A stretch of DNA of 64,000 bases from Ophioderma brevispina (GCA_023653785.1 JAMKCH010041292.1:1-64000); one strand, 5' to 3'; counted from the first letter of the stretch, positions 41,000 to 53,621 are shown. Translations and numbers: made by a program. The notes: generated from the letters alone by a model not told the origin.

Positions 41000-43900
41000 A
41001 CAATGCAATAGTCCATTTCAAACCATTCTTTTTTCCCTCTTTTGTGGAGTACTTGCTAATGAGCCAGTAAACTGGTAAAGTATGGTGTGATTTTTGAGTC
41101 ATGTAGAAAAAAGAGTTGTACTGAATGACATTTTTCAATTTAAATACATGATTAGTGATAAATTAACTCACTACAATTAAAGTCAAGCGAGTTACACTTA
41201 ATGATACTGAGTAGATACTGGGAAATATTATTTTCAGTGTAGTTTTGCAGCAAAATTATACGAAATAGTGTACTTAATTAGTAGAGTAGCACTTATTCAC
41301 AGATTTTGATAATGACGAAAATTTCCCTCCTTTTTAAAGAGGAACCTTTATATCCGAACCTTAAATATTCTAGTCACTTCCGAACGTCATGTATTATCAA
41401 GCGCTTTATGGTTTTTATGTTTAAAAAAAAAAATATAAACGATTTTTTAAAATCTTCTTGAAAACTTAATATACAAAACAGAAAGATGTTAAGTCGCAAT
41501 TTTTCGATTTCTAAGAATGTTATGGTAAGATACAATTTAACGATGTATCCACTCTTACTTTTATACATTCTGTGACTGATATGTCCATTAATACAAAATA
41601 TCCTTTACACATTTTAATTACTATTTTTTAAAAAGAATGAAAATGAGAAAGATTTTCCCCCTTTTCTCGTTCAACACAATAGGATATGCTTAAAGGATTT
41701 TTTTTTTTTCTTTTTGAGGATACAAATTTTTGCACTTAATAATTTTAGGTGAAACACTGTTTTTAATTATGCAAAAAAAAAAAAAATTGGAAAAAAAAAC
41801 CAACAATGGCAGTTTTGACCTTGTAGTATGATGTCCTAAATCGGCCAAACGGAAGCATGCTCTATTACCGTTTAGAGCAATAAAATTACCATAAGTGCGT
41901 TCTCGGGTATATTCACTTCAGGCGGGTTAATTAAATGGTGAGCATGTAAATGTTAAAGGAATCGCGTTAACCTATTGGATGCCACTTTTATTGAAATGTC
42001 CTGTGTTCTTAACAGTACATGGACAAGGTCTTCCTACTGGCAGTTGGTGGACCAAGGATGTCTGGAGGATTTTTTTGCACACAATTTACACACTGCAGGG
42101 CTATTGACATTGACAATCAAGCAATAAAATTAGAATTCCACACTGAAAAGCCCAAACATTAGGGGCAAACATTATGTCAAATCAAATCGGAAAAATGGAA
42201 CACAAATTAACAACTGCGTCTTTCCACAATTATATGTGGAAGAAAAGGTTGTATGTTTTCTAATTTATACCATTAATCTTAATATGTCATAGTGGTAGGT
42301 GGCATTGTTTGTCTTGTCTTTCGCTATTGGTTTTGTACAGGTAAATACTAAAACACGGGTCCTGCTTCGAGTAAGATTGACGGATCGAAATAATGAAGAA
42401 ATAAAGCCTCTAAAAGGATACGGTCTGTTTTTAAAAAAATTATGTAAAGGTTTGTAAATGATAATAGGCAACAGCGCTTTAAACAGGAAAATTTTCAAAC
42501 ACTTGCCTTATTTTTACTGACACTCAACTTCCGATTTGTGGACAAGGGGGGTGTTCCTAGGGACCCGCACTATTAGTTAATTAACGGGCGATTGCTTTTA
42601 TTTTTTTTCATGAAAGATGCGTATCGAAAGAAATACAAAAATATAGTCGGAAAAAGTATCGTTATTCGTGAAACTGGCAAAAGTAGTTAGCGGGTCCACA
42701 ATGAACCCACAATGTCCACTTAGGTGTTAACGATTCGATTAATGTTTTAAAATGAGCTTACGTATTTTACGGTTGCTTTATATGGAAAATAGCTTGTTGA
42801 GGGCTCTGGTATAAGACAAGAATTGAGTCGGAACTTTTATTTTTAAGAATGTTACAATGTTCAGTATGTCAAATTGTCAATTAGCGTTTGACTTTCAATT
42901 TTTTTTTCCATTTTTTAAATATCCTTGGTCGACGACGAATTTCCATAAAACAAAAATACTTTCAGTCGGGTCATTTTTATTTAATAACTCACTTGTGGCA
43001 CATCCTGCCGGATCATCTCTACGTATCTCACATATAAAGTGTCTGTTTCTCACTTTGATCGGTTGTAAAATCTGAACCGATTGTCGCATTGTAACAAAAC
43101 AAAAGTAAATTAAAGCTATATATGCCGAATTTTAATAGTATAAATCACATTTTAAAGAAATAATATTCTATTCACCATACTCGCCCCCTTAATAAAAAGT
43201 AATGTTTCGGTATTAAAGGCGCAATAAGAGATTTCACCTACCAGCCCCCACCACCCCCCCCCGCCCCACACACAACACCACAACAAAAAAACACTATTTT
43301 CGCACTAATTCCTGAAAGATTTTGCCCCCGGCAATTAACCTGAAAAAAATATTGCTTTGGTAAAAATTTTGTGAAACATCTAATTTCGTATTGGAATAAA
43401 CGAAAATTCAGCCTAGGTTTATATTGAACTAGATAAGCAAATAAAATCATCTTTTTGTTTTCATTGTTAAAACAGGTTCTCGGAGCCAAATACCAGGTAA
43501 AAATCTAAAATTATTAACCACTGACACTATGGATGCTTCAGAATCTATCGTTGCACCTTAAATTAGAAGACTTTTTAATCTACTAGTATCTGATTTTATT
43601 CCTGTTTTTTCCGTTTCAACTGAACACAATATTTTACTTCTAAAAACTAGTGTTATTGGTTCCACCCAAATTCGATACAATAATTATGTTCAATATATAC
43701 ATACACCCGCCACATAAGTCTGGCCGTGACGTAATTTCTTGTGAGTTATAAACCACCGCCACCCTCATTGTCATATAGTGAAACGATTTGACAAAGCAAT
43801 TTTTAAAAGCGACTGTAGTGAAGACTACCGTGGAAACTTTTCTATAGTAACGTTTTCTGAAGAGCGATCTTTGGTGCTGGGATGGGCAGATGGGAAGAAA

Positions 43901-44630
43901 AGTAAGGATGTACTCTCTTCAGGTATTATTTGCCAGTTGTCCAAAGATATCACTTTTTGTCCAACCTTTGGATCGTTTATATCTGACCAGGTAATACTGT
44001 CCTCTAAGTAAGTATAAGCTGCCCTGTGCAAACCTATACAACCGACCATTCTGAATGCCTTTTTGAATTAATTCAGCGCTCTTTTTGCATTCATTTGAAA
44101 AGAGCCGGGAATCGAGCCATTTGCGTATTAGTTGAAAGTGTGGAAAATGCCTTTAAAAACGTGACCTGTGTAATCGGCAAGTGAATGGAATCACAAAGCT
44201 AAATCTTTTAAAATCAATGGAGTGTGGCTAGATACCATCAGTGCAGAGGCCAAATTTATTTTTTATTTACTTTCTTTTCCGAATTCCTGCATTAATAAGA
44301 TTTCCTTTTATCTTATGCTTGGTAAGATTTTTGTTAAATAACATTGGGTCTATGTATTACATATGAGCGAGTTTTGTGTATAGTCGTCTATGTTGATTAT
44401 CAATGGCCCTAACCTGATGAACACTGTTATAATATTTCTAAGCTAAATGTTCGTGAGTAGTAAGTAAATGTAATGCAGGACATTCTGATGAACTGGATGT
44501 TATGTCAGCGTACGTACAATGGATAGGTAACATAATTATTTTTGTTGTGGCCTTTTTCAGTCCAATTAATAATTCTATCGATATTTCCTTGGGTAAATGC
44601 CTCCTTCCTTGCTAATGGAACGGCTTGTCA
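41000..44630. other. No gene recognised
   Basis: AT-rich DNA with homopolymer runs (T near 41700, A near 41775, C near 43250) and only short frames. A copy of the TAAAGCGACTG/GACTACCGTGGAAAC motif of repeat R occurs at about 43805-43840. Confidence 0.45.
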
Positions 44631-44639
44631 CATGGTTGG

Positions 44640-45190
44640 AAGATCTTTCTTGGGAAAATCCTATAAAAGTCAAGTCTCCATGTGAATAAATGCAAAATGG
44701 CAAAGTTTCCATGGAAGTATTCGAAATTGGTCAAAGTGACCATGACACGTCAAATTGTCACATCAAAGCGTAATAAACGAGTGATAAACTCTAAGACAAT
44801 CCATGGCCTTAATTTTTTGTAAGGTGTACTCGACAATCATTGTTGTGTAACAATTCGCATAATCTCTGAAAGGAATGCGGCACTTACAATATGCGCATTC
44901 GTTCCTAATTCCGTAATTAGGTGTAAGACTCTGATCCGTTTAACTGTTTTTTTTCTCGTATTGTAATACTTTTGAATTCCTAAAATGGAAATTAAAATTG
45001 ACTTGTTAGAACCTAATAAGCGGCGAAAATGAAGACGCGAGTTTGAAGTGTTAGGACTGCTGACATCATTAGCGGTGCATAAATTATTTTTTAATAAGTC
45101 TTTGTAATCCTTAAAAGGAATTCCGCACTTACAATAGTTGCATTCATTCTTAATTTTCGTGTTAAGTAAAATGTCTCTATCATGCATGTT
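44640..45190. repeat. Interspersed repeat R (copy 2) with internal duplication
   Basis: Matches 46490-46900. Within it, AATCTCTGAAAGGAATGCGG then CACTTACAATA (about 44858) recurs as AATCCTTAAAAGGAATTCCG then CACTTACAATA (about 45107), a ~245 bp tandem duplication. The reverse frame 44837-45187 simply translates both halves. Confidence 0.6.
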
Positions 45191-45906
45191 AATGCACGAA
45201 TACTTTAGGCAAGGTATAATGCAATAGAATTCATTAAATTAAAACAAATACATTAACTCAAATTTCATTTTCATTCATCCCGATTATTATTTTTACAAAT
45301 TTTTTCTTTTATTAATCTTAAAAGATAAAGTCAATAGTAAAGTCCAAAATGATAAAGGACTGTGGCACTTTTATATACAATCTTACAGTAAACAAACCCC
45401 AAATAAATAAATAAATAAAACGCATTACATCAGTACAAACAAAATTATGAAGAAAATTCGGCATTCAAAATACATAATGTTATAATATAGTAATATATAT
45501 GTCATGTCATTATATTATGATAACCAATACAAAATGTACTGTGTAACTTAAATAGTAATGATAATATTACTCAAATTTGAATCACAAAAGAAATAAGGGA
45601 ACAACATATTACCAATAAAAATATTACAAAATAATACAGAAATACAGGAACCATATAAATAAGCATCCCTGCTTACAGCATTGGGCAGAAAGTACAATGA
45701 AAAAAAATAGGTTAGTGTCGGTATGTTTCCAAACTGGCCAACAAAATAAATAGACAAAAATAAAATGATAATAAGAACAGCAACGTGGAATCGTCCGAAT
45801 TTACAAATTCTCCATGTACGGTACCGGTAATATAAAGTATCAGAAGATATATCGAAATGTAACGAACAGGCCAGCAATGGCATTTTTTATATTGTAAGCT
45901 GGTAAG

Positions 45907-46211
45907 CATAGGCGTAAATCTCGGGCGGATGGGGGATATATCCCCCCCAATATTTTGATGAGGGGGTTTTTGACCAAAAATAACCTCATATTTTACCAAA
46001 ATAGCATAAAAATGGTCAATTTCCGCGCGCTTCGCGCGCATTTTGTTCTAATTACAATCACATTTAACGATTTTAGCTTCTAAATCGAAAAATTTTCAGC
46101 GCGCTTCGCGCGCATATGTGCTATTAATGGATCTTTTCAGGAAAACCTGTTTCATTCATAATTTTTCATCAACCCCATCCCCCCAATGTCAAAAAGAAAT
46201 TTACGCCACTG
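45907..46211. mobile_element. hAT-type MITE with exact 8 bp target duplication
   Basis: Termini CATAGGCGTAAATCTC and GAAATTTACGCCACTG are inverted, and CTGGTAAG flanks both sides (45899-45906, 46212-46219). It contains G/C tracts near each end and two copies of the palindrome GCGCGCTTCGCGCGC (46025-46039, 46099-46113). It is inserted upstream of repeat R. Confidence 0.85.
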
Positions 46212-46219
46212 CTGGTAAG

Positions 46220-46900
46220 AAGGTTGAACCTGAACTGTTTTAATAATAAACATTTATCTCAAAAAGAGAAATCCTTCGGTCCCAGCCGAGTGAAAGTATC
46301 CAATGTTGAGAAAGACACTTTTATGATAAAACACAAATGTACTACTATGAAGGTACTATTTATAAAAGAGTTACTCTGAAATACATTAATACGATTTACA
46401 ATCGTACCGTTCTTTATCCAATACACTTTTTATCCAATACATTTTTTTTATCTGAAGCATTTTGTAAGCGACTGCGTTTAAAGACTGCCATGAAATCTTT
46501 TCTAAAATTCGAAAGTCTGCATGGAGAGAATGAAAAAATGGCAAAGTTTCCATGGAAAGTATTAAGAAATTGCAAAGTAACCATGATATGTCAATTTTTC
46601 CATCAAAGAGTAATCAATTATACATGTTATGAACTCTTAAGACAAACCAGTGACCTTAATATTAATTTGTTAAGTTCTCACAAGCCATAGGCCGACCCGA
46701 CACAATTAGCTGTGTAGCAATTCGTATATAATAATCTCTGAAAGGAATACAGTACTTACAATAGTTACATTTATTCGTAATTCCGATATTAAGTTTAAAG
46801 CTCCGATCCAGTCAATTTTTCTTTGTAATGTATAGAATTCTTAAATGGAAATTGAAATTGACTTTACACTGCTAGGGATTAAATAAAAACGATGCCCATC
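46220..46900. repeat. Interspersed repeat R (copy 3)
   Basis: Matches 10515-10930 over its first 430 bp and 44640-45010 over its second half, so it bridges both partial copies and is the longest member in the window. Confidence 0.65.
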
Positions 46901-47368
46901 TAGAATCTGGTCCGTTTTAGGAAACAAAACAACTCACAAAATAAATTGTTTGCAAGCGACTACATTAAAGACACCATAGGCATATTATGATCTTGGTTTC
47001 CATTGTAAAATTCACTTATAGGCCAACGTGTACTATAATTGGTATTTTGTATTTCACTGTTTGATGAAATGAACAAAATAAATTCATGAACAGTGTAAAA
47101 TCATGTCTAATAATATTTTGCTGTTATACTGCCATCGTTTACTGCAAAGTATTACTGTACCCTTGTCAGTGCATATTTTATGCTGAAGATATTCTGTTAT
47201 AGGCCTGATGTCTATTCACGTTCAAAATAAAGAAAAGACTGTGAAATTACGGCAATTTAACGTCAGTCTTGTATAGTTTACAGTGACAGGTAGGCCTGTG
47301 TTATATTATTCCCCGTGTTCGCTGTCAATTGGTGAGATGTATTTTGTCCATGGAACCTTTTATTTACA

Positions 47369-47542
47369 CCATGGAGACTTTGCGATTTTTGCAAAGTTTC
47401 CATGGAAAGATTCAAAGTCACCACCGTATATCGCCCCAAGCGGATGTATCCGGGTCATGGAGACTTTGCGTTTTTTGAAAAGTTTCCATGGATCTTTTAT
47501 TTCCACCATGGAGACTTTGCCATTTTTGATTTTCTTCCATGG
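47369..47542. repeat. Cluster of three CCATGGAGACTTTGC hairpins
   Basis: 47369-47405 is CCATGGAGACTTTGC, loop GATTTTT, GCAAAGTTTCCATGG (one mismatch). Similar hairpins are at 47456-47492 and 47506-47542. They lie in a 250 bp stretch without another feature. Confidence 0.85.
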
Positions 47543-47587
47543 AATCTTTCGTGGAGACTATGCAAGAATTGCACGGATTGCTACCTG

Positions 47588-49040
47588 CAATGCACGGAGG
47601 TAGAGAAAATGGACTATATCATGTTGCTATATAATAGTAGGCCCATAAGAATTAAGTATACTTCAAGAAACTCAAAATTCACAAATAAAATCGTTTTCAA
47701 TGCAGAAACCAGTCATGTTTTGTACATGCATGTCTGCGTTGGTCTTTTACATCTAATACAGTGGGCGTTGGAATTGGTAGAAGAAAATTCATATGAAAAA
47801 AGTAGGGGCAGTGCGAAAAGCGTATCTTTCTTTCAATTTCATTGACGCGTTCATCACTAATGGGTTTGTTTTGAAATTGCCAGGGAGGTGCGAGAAAGAT
47901 TAGCCACTCTTAAGTGTCTTAGAGAGTCTGATCTTTCTCGCACTTCCAGATCATTTTCAAAACAAACTAATCAACAATGAATTGCGTCAAGGTCTTTTTG
48001 ACACTATTATAGAGTATAACTGTGGACGTGTTGGAGTGTAGAAGGTTTTTAATTATTTTAAAAAACTCCTCAAATTAATTTGATAAATTACGTTATTATT
48101 AATTTATGTAATTGATTTGATTCTATTGTTAAAGTATATGACGGATAAGGACCACGCCTCAGTGCATTCGACAGGATAATTGCACTTGACCCTATGGGTC
48201 AGTTTCTTTAACAATCATTAGGATGTAGAAGATACTTTCAAATTGAAAAGTTCATTTTGTCGATTCCAGAAATGAAGAGAAAATCGAGTAAAAATACTCA
48301 CATTTGTCAGGTGACGTTTCACCATAAACTAGGGCCTTTCTCAGATGGAACTCACAACTTGATGTTGTGTCCCTGTTTGGAGATATTGTTGTTTTGCAAA
48401 GTATGCAAAAATACTTAAAATAGATCGTACGTATTTCTTTAAAATCACTCATCATTTCCACCAACTTGATTTGGCCAAACACTTGGACAATAGGTCGTGT
48501 GTCCATGTTACCGGACGTGTGCACATATGAGGTTTTGCATTTGACCTTTCAAATTAATATGAGTTTTGCATGCCCGCGACGATATCTATTAGTCCTAGTA
48601 TTCCAGGCTACAGACCATTTGACCTTCCGTGTATAGAATAAATAATGTTTTCTCAACGGTTTCTAGACCAGTTTTACTGCTGAATATGATCCGAGGATTG
48701 CCAGACGAAAAACCTTGGCCATTTCAAAGAAGCGCCAAAAATTCAAAATGGCCCTTTCTCTAAAACACTAAAAAAACTGCATATTGTTATACTCAAAAGT
48801 TGTATTTTTGGATTGTCCAGTCAACACCATTGTGACAATTTAAAGTATGATCATTAACCGCCTAATTAAGAGACTCAATATCTGGGGTGGCCAAACTTGT
48901 CGAGCTTAGGTCATTTTGGCAGCCCTCCATGTTGTAAGACATGTCTATTTATGTGTTAAATGGAAAATAAACTGAAACTGAAACTGAAATGTAGTGCAAG
49001 CATGTAAGCAGTGGTCCGTTATCTCCTTTTCCTGAAAAAA
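47588..49040. repeat. Tandem unit T, copy 1 (with extra 5' part)
   Basis: The segment 47880-49040 is repeated at 49045-50237 with a period near 1.18 kb. Landmarks are the hairpin GTGCGAGAAAGATTAG.. (47888-47943), GGATAAGGACCACGCCTCAG (48145), a minus-strand Penelope-like tail motif (48317-48344) and repeat P (48600-48890). The 5' part 47588-47870 recurs at 51577-51870. Confidence 0.75.
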
Positions 49041-49044
49041 AAAA

Positions 49045-50237
49045 TTGCCAGGAAAGGTGCGAGAGAAAGATTAGCCACTCTAAGTATCTTAGAGAGTCTG
49101 ATCTTTCTCGCACTCAGATCATTTTCAAAACAAACTCATCAACAATGAATTTCGTCAAGGTCTTTTTGACACTATTTTATAGAGGTAAACTTGGACGTGT
49201 TGGATGATGTGAAGTGTTTTTTAATTGAGGTTTAAAAACTACCTCAAATTTGTTGTATAAATTACGTAATTATTACCTGTTTAATTTGTACTGATTTTGA
49301 TTCTATTGTATAAAGTATAATACGGGAAGATGACCACGCATCAGTGCATTCGACAGGATAATTAATTGCACTTGACCGTATTGGTCAGTTTTCTTTAAAC
49401 AATTCATTAGGAATGTAGAATATAATTTCAACTTGAAAGTTCATTTTGTCGATTCCATCCAGAAATGAATAGAATCGCGTAAAAATACTCACATTTTCAT
49501 GACGTTTCACCACTAAACAGTGGCTTCTCAGACTGGAAACTCATCACTTGATGTTGTGGTCCCTGTTTGGAGAATATTGTTGTTCTTGTCAAATTTGCAA
49601 TACTTAATAAGATCTGACGATTTCTTTTAACAATCACCTCATCATTTCCACCAACTTGATTTGGCCAAACACTGGACAATAGGTCGGTTTGTTCCATGTT
49701 ACTCGGACTTTCACAATGAGGTTTTGCATTTTGAGTACACCTTTCAAAATTACATATGAGGTTTTCCCCCTGCCCGACGATAATCTAATCCTCCTTATTA
49801 TCCAGGCTACAGACCATTTGACCTTGTCATAGAAATATATAATGTCATTTAACGGTTTCTCTCTCTAGAACCAGTTTTACCTGCTGAATATGAATCCTAT
49901 GGATGGCCAGACGCAAAACCTTGAGCATTTTCAAAACGCAAAAATTCAAAAGGGCCATAAACACTAAAAAACTCATATGTTAATTAATTACTCAAAAGTT
50001 GTATTTTGGATGGTCCAGTCACAACACCCATTGTGACCAAATTTCAAAGTATGATTCATTACCGCCTACAGTAGAGATTTATATCTTGGTGGCAAACTTG
50101 TTCGACTTAGGTCATTTTTGGCAGCCTCCATTGTTGTATACATTTCTTCTTTTATGTGTAAATGGAAAAATCAACGAACTGAAACGGAAATTTTATTGCC
50201 AGCATGTAGCGTGTGGTCAGTTATCTCCTTTTCCTGC
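49045..50237. repeat. Tandem unit T, copy 2
   Basis: Landmarks equal to copy 1 are at 49057-49113 (hairpin), 49330 (GACCACGCATCAGTGCATTC), 49505-49531 (tail motif) and 49800-50090 (repeat P). It differs by many single-base indels. From 50240 to 50980 nothing is recognised. Confidence 0.75.
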
Positions 50238-50989
50238 AAAAACTAGAAACTTCCATCAACACCATCTGGCAAATATCGCAGTTATGCAAGAATCATGCCA
50301 TTGCAACTTCTGCCAATGGGATTTACACCGTTAAGATGGAGATGAGAAAACTTGGGCTGGGCGTTTGACAAAAGTTTTCTTTCTGTGTGAGAAGTATTCA
50401 CAAGTCGCCAAAAGGACAATTGGAAGGGGGAAGGGGTAGCTTCCACCTGTACGCAATCTACACAAGCGAAGACCGCCTCCAGAAAAAGTCCACTTTCAAT
50501 ATTTCACGAACACCCAATAAATTCTCCGTATGGTACTGTACGATTGTGCACCTATAACAATGCTCCAATTCTGCTGGCCGAAAGGCATACCAAATAGTTT
50601 GTCTGCGCAAGGACTCCACTTGTAAAGGTTATGTAGTATACGATTTATGGTTATCGAGCGATTGGCTGAATGCTCAGCGCAAGTTTTCTCCCCTTCACGC
50701 CTACTGTGTCACTCCCATTGCAGAAGTTGAAAAAGCATGATCTTGCACAATTGCCGATATTTGCATAAGGTGCTGATAGAAATTTCTAATTTTTGCAGGA
50801 AAAGAAGATAACAGACTATGTTACATGCTGGCAACAAGAATTCCACGGTTGAGTGATCCCAAAGAGGGCGCAAGTTCTGATAATCACAGCACAATTTTTT
50901 TTGAGACACGCTGTATACTTCTCGTGTTAGATTATCTATTGTTTTCAGCGTGCATTATTTTTCGCGAATGCACTGGGCTCTGTCAGATA

Positions 50990-51040
50990 ATGCACGGGTC
51001 ATCAGATAATGCACGGGTAATCAGATAATGCACGCGGGTC
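50990..51040. repeat. Short tandem repeat, AGATAATGCACGGGT, three units
   Basis: AGATAATGCACGGGTCATC, AGATAATGCACGGGTAATC and AGATAATGCACGCGGGTC are head to tail. The AGATAATGCAC core relates to the inverted repeat at 32243-32325. Confidence 0.8.
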
Positions 51041-51576
51041 ACCACAAGTCACAACTCCTGTTAGCTACTAGAAATACCGTCAATCATTTGATATCGACTT
51101 ACTGCTCAATATCAAGTAACATGCCTGCATCGTATTTATACCCTCTACGAACTTAGTATCTACCATCTATGGTGTCAGTCTAACTTAAATTATTGTATTA
51201 AAGTATTAGTTGAATTCACATGCGCAGATCATTCCAAATAATGTGATTTTGTACTGTTTCTTTCCGAAACGCGTATATCTTAAATATTGAGAACAAGCTT
51301 TTTTGTACTCTCAAAGGACGATACGTTTGACATTAAATATTGATCTTAAATATAAAATTCCTTATATTATAATTTGTCAAATTAGAAAGCCTTTCAGAAA
51401 GTTTAGCTGCTATACTGAACTTCCCTACCTCTGTGCCGTGACGTCAGTGCGAGATTTGATGGGCGCTCCAGTAAACCGCACGCGCTGGCTTAAAGCGACG
51501 GCGTTTTTACACTCGCGCACAAAGATGGCATACATTGACGCGTACGTACAAGCTGCGTCAATGTTATGACATCACT

Positions 51577-53300
51577 GCACGGAGGTAGAGAAATGGACTA
51601 TATCATGTTGCTATATAATAGTAGGCCCATGAGAATTAAGTGTACTTCAAGAAACCCCAAATTCACAAATACAATCGTTTTCAATGCAGAAACCAGTCAT
51701 GTTTTGTACATACATGTCTGCGTTGGTCTTTAACATCTAACACAGTGGGCATTGCAATTGGTAGAAGAAAATTCATATGCATTTATATGCAAATCGTCAC
51801 TGATGGGTTTGTTTTGGAAAAAGTAAGGGCAGTGCGAAAAGTCTATCTTTCTTTCAATTTCATTGACGCGTTTCATCACTGACGGGTTTGTTTTGAAACT
51901 GCCAGGGAGGTGCGAGAAAGATTAGCCACTCTAAGCGTCTTAGAGAGTCTGATTTTTCTCGCACTTCCAGATCATTTTCAAAACAAACTAATCAACAATG
52001 AATTGCGTCAAGGTCTTTTTGGCACTACAGCCTGTCTCAAAAAAAATTGTACAATCAAAAACAGAATTGTTTTCAATATTATATCTCAACATAAGTAAGT
52101 CGTTTTTTACATCTCATTAAAGAGAAAAGACCAGGCTTTCCAGGATTATTGTTTCATCTCATTTGCTTGATTCAATCGAGAGTTAACTCCAGTTTACTGC
52201 GGAACACAAAAATCGAGTTTGTGCCGCTTTCTGGTTGAGTGAAAACGCTGAACGAATTTGTTAAACATAAGTTATTCACACTTGAACAGATATTAAATTC
52301 TTTAAAAAGGGATTAACTTCATAAAGAAACTCTAAAAGATACGAAAACAGTTACGTAATGGTGGAAGTTATGATCAGTAAGTTCTGGCTTTAAGATAAAG
52401 TGAATAACATTCGACATACTGTTGTTTGTTAGAAGAGAACCATGAGCGTACAGCTGGCATGCAGCAACCTGGATGAGAGAGTTTTTATGGTCTTGAAGTA
52501 TCATGAAACGCAAATTCCTACCAACACTTTGATACTTTACTTCCAAATTCAAATTTTTATTGACTTCAACAATTAGTAAATGCATAAAGATAGTGCAATA
52601 TTTTTAAACCATTTCTTTGGAGTGTTTATTTTGGTTGCAATTACATTCATTCCAGCAAGATTTTAACAGATACCAATTTTGTAATAAATTCGAAGTTCCA
52701 TTTCATTGACATGCAATAAATATTTGTATTGTCTATTATTTATGAAAAGATATTTATCATTTAACTGATTATTTTGACTATTAAAACTTGTGTCGATAAA
52801 ACTAGACTTATTTTGTTTACTTTAATCTGTGTTTTGTTTCTTTTGTCAAGTTACAATCTTTTGTGAGCTTCAAGACAGCATGGCATAACTGGGCGAACCA
52901 ACTCTGCCCATGCATAAAAGTGGCACAAAATGGGTTTTGGTATATCGCACAAAATTGATTATATCTCTGGATTGACAAAAGCAAATAAGATGAAACAAAC
53001 ACCATTGAAAAGCCTGGTCTTTCTTCTTTAGTATTATGTCAAGTAAGAATGACTTGTTTTGAAATTTCATATTTAACCATTTTTTTTTTATTGTACCATT
53101 TTTTTTTAGACAGGCTGTATTTATAGAGTGTAACTTTGGACATGTTGGAGTATAGCAGTGTTTTTAATTTATTTTAAAAACTACCTCAAAATTTAGATAA
53201 ATTACGTAATTATTAATGTTAATGTAATGATTTGATACTATAAGGACCACGCCTCAGTGCATTCGACAAGATAATCGCACTTGACCGTATGGGTCAGTGC
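51577..53300. repeat. Unit T, third copy, interrupted by a DNA transposon
   Basis: 51577-52027 and 53118-53300 match unit T contiguously once the insert 52028-53117 is removed. The hairpin is at 51910-51964. The copy ends in the long palindrome at 53240-53396. Confidence 0.75.
52028..53117. mobile_element. Non-autonomous TIR transposon with TA duplication
   Basis: Ends CAGCCTGTCTCAAAAAAAAT and the inverse of TTTTTTTTTAGACAGGCTG are inverted for about 150 bp, including AAGACCAGGCTTT/AAAGCCTGGTCTTT. TA flanks both sides. Unit T copies 1 and 2 show the uninterrupted site (GACACTATTATAGAG). The internal frames of under 90 residues are unrecognised, so this is a non-autonomous Tc1/mariner-like element. 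The superfamily is inferred from the TA. Confidence 0.85.
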
Positions 53301-53396
53301 AGGCAGCACTCGAGCCTCCGGCTCTCGTGCTGCCTGCACTGACCCATACGGTCGCGTGCGATTATCCTGTCGAATGCACTAGGCTAGGTCCTTATC
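53240..53396. repeat. Long palindrome (~77 bp arms), core GAGCCTCCGGCTC
   Basis: The left arm ATAAGGACCACGCC...CAGTGCAGGCAGCACTC is followed by core GAGCC-TCC-GGCTC at 53312-53324. The right arm returns to CTAGGTCCTTAT. The outer part of the left arm is ordinary unit T sequence. In unit T copies 1 and 2, GGTCAG continues into TTTCTTTAA, so the palindrome is an addition in this copy. Confidence 0.85.
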
Positions 53397-53511
53397 CTTA
53401 TCAGAAACCATTAGGAATAACTTTCAACAATTTGATAATCAACCAAATCAATAAACCATTCAAGATGGCTCCAAAACAGCAAAATTCTCTATGTTTGTGT
53501 ATGATATTAAG

Positions 53512-53621
53512 GATAAGGACCTAGCCTAGTGCATTCGTCAGGATAATCGCACGCGACCGTATGGATCAGTGCAGGCAGCCCGAGACCCGAAGGTCGAGGG
53601 CTGCCTGCACTGACCCATACG
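53512..53621. repeat. Second palindrome of the same sequence family
   Basis: AAGGACCTAGCCTAGTGCAT...CAGTGCAGGCAGCCC, core CGAGACCCGAAGGTCGAG, then GGGCTGCCTGCACTGACCCA and TACG. The right arm is cut short and joins the Penelope tail sequence at about 53621. Confidence 0.8.

Noticed and set aside
44837..45187. 116-residue reverse frame with a Cys pair as a zinc-finger gene
   Set aside because: It spans two tandem copies of a non-coding repeat that is also present, without the frame, at 46720-46900.
50990..51040. CRISPR-like array
   Set aside because: Units are contiguous with no unique spacers, and the genome is clearly animal.
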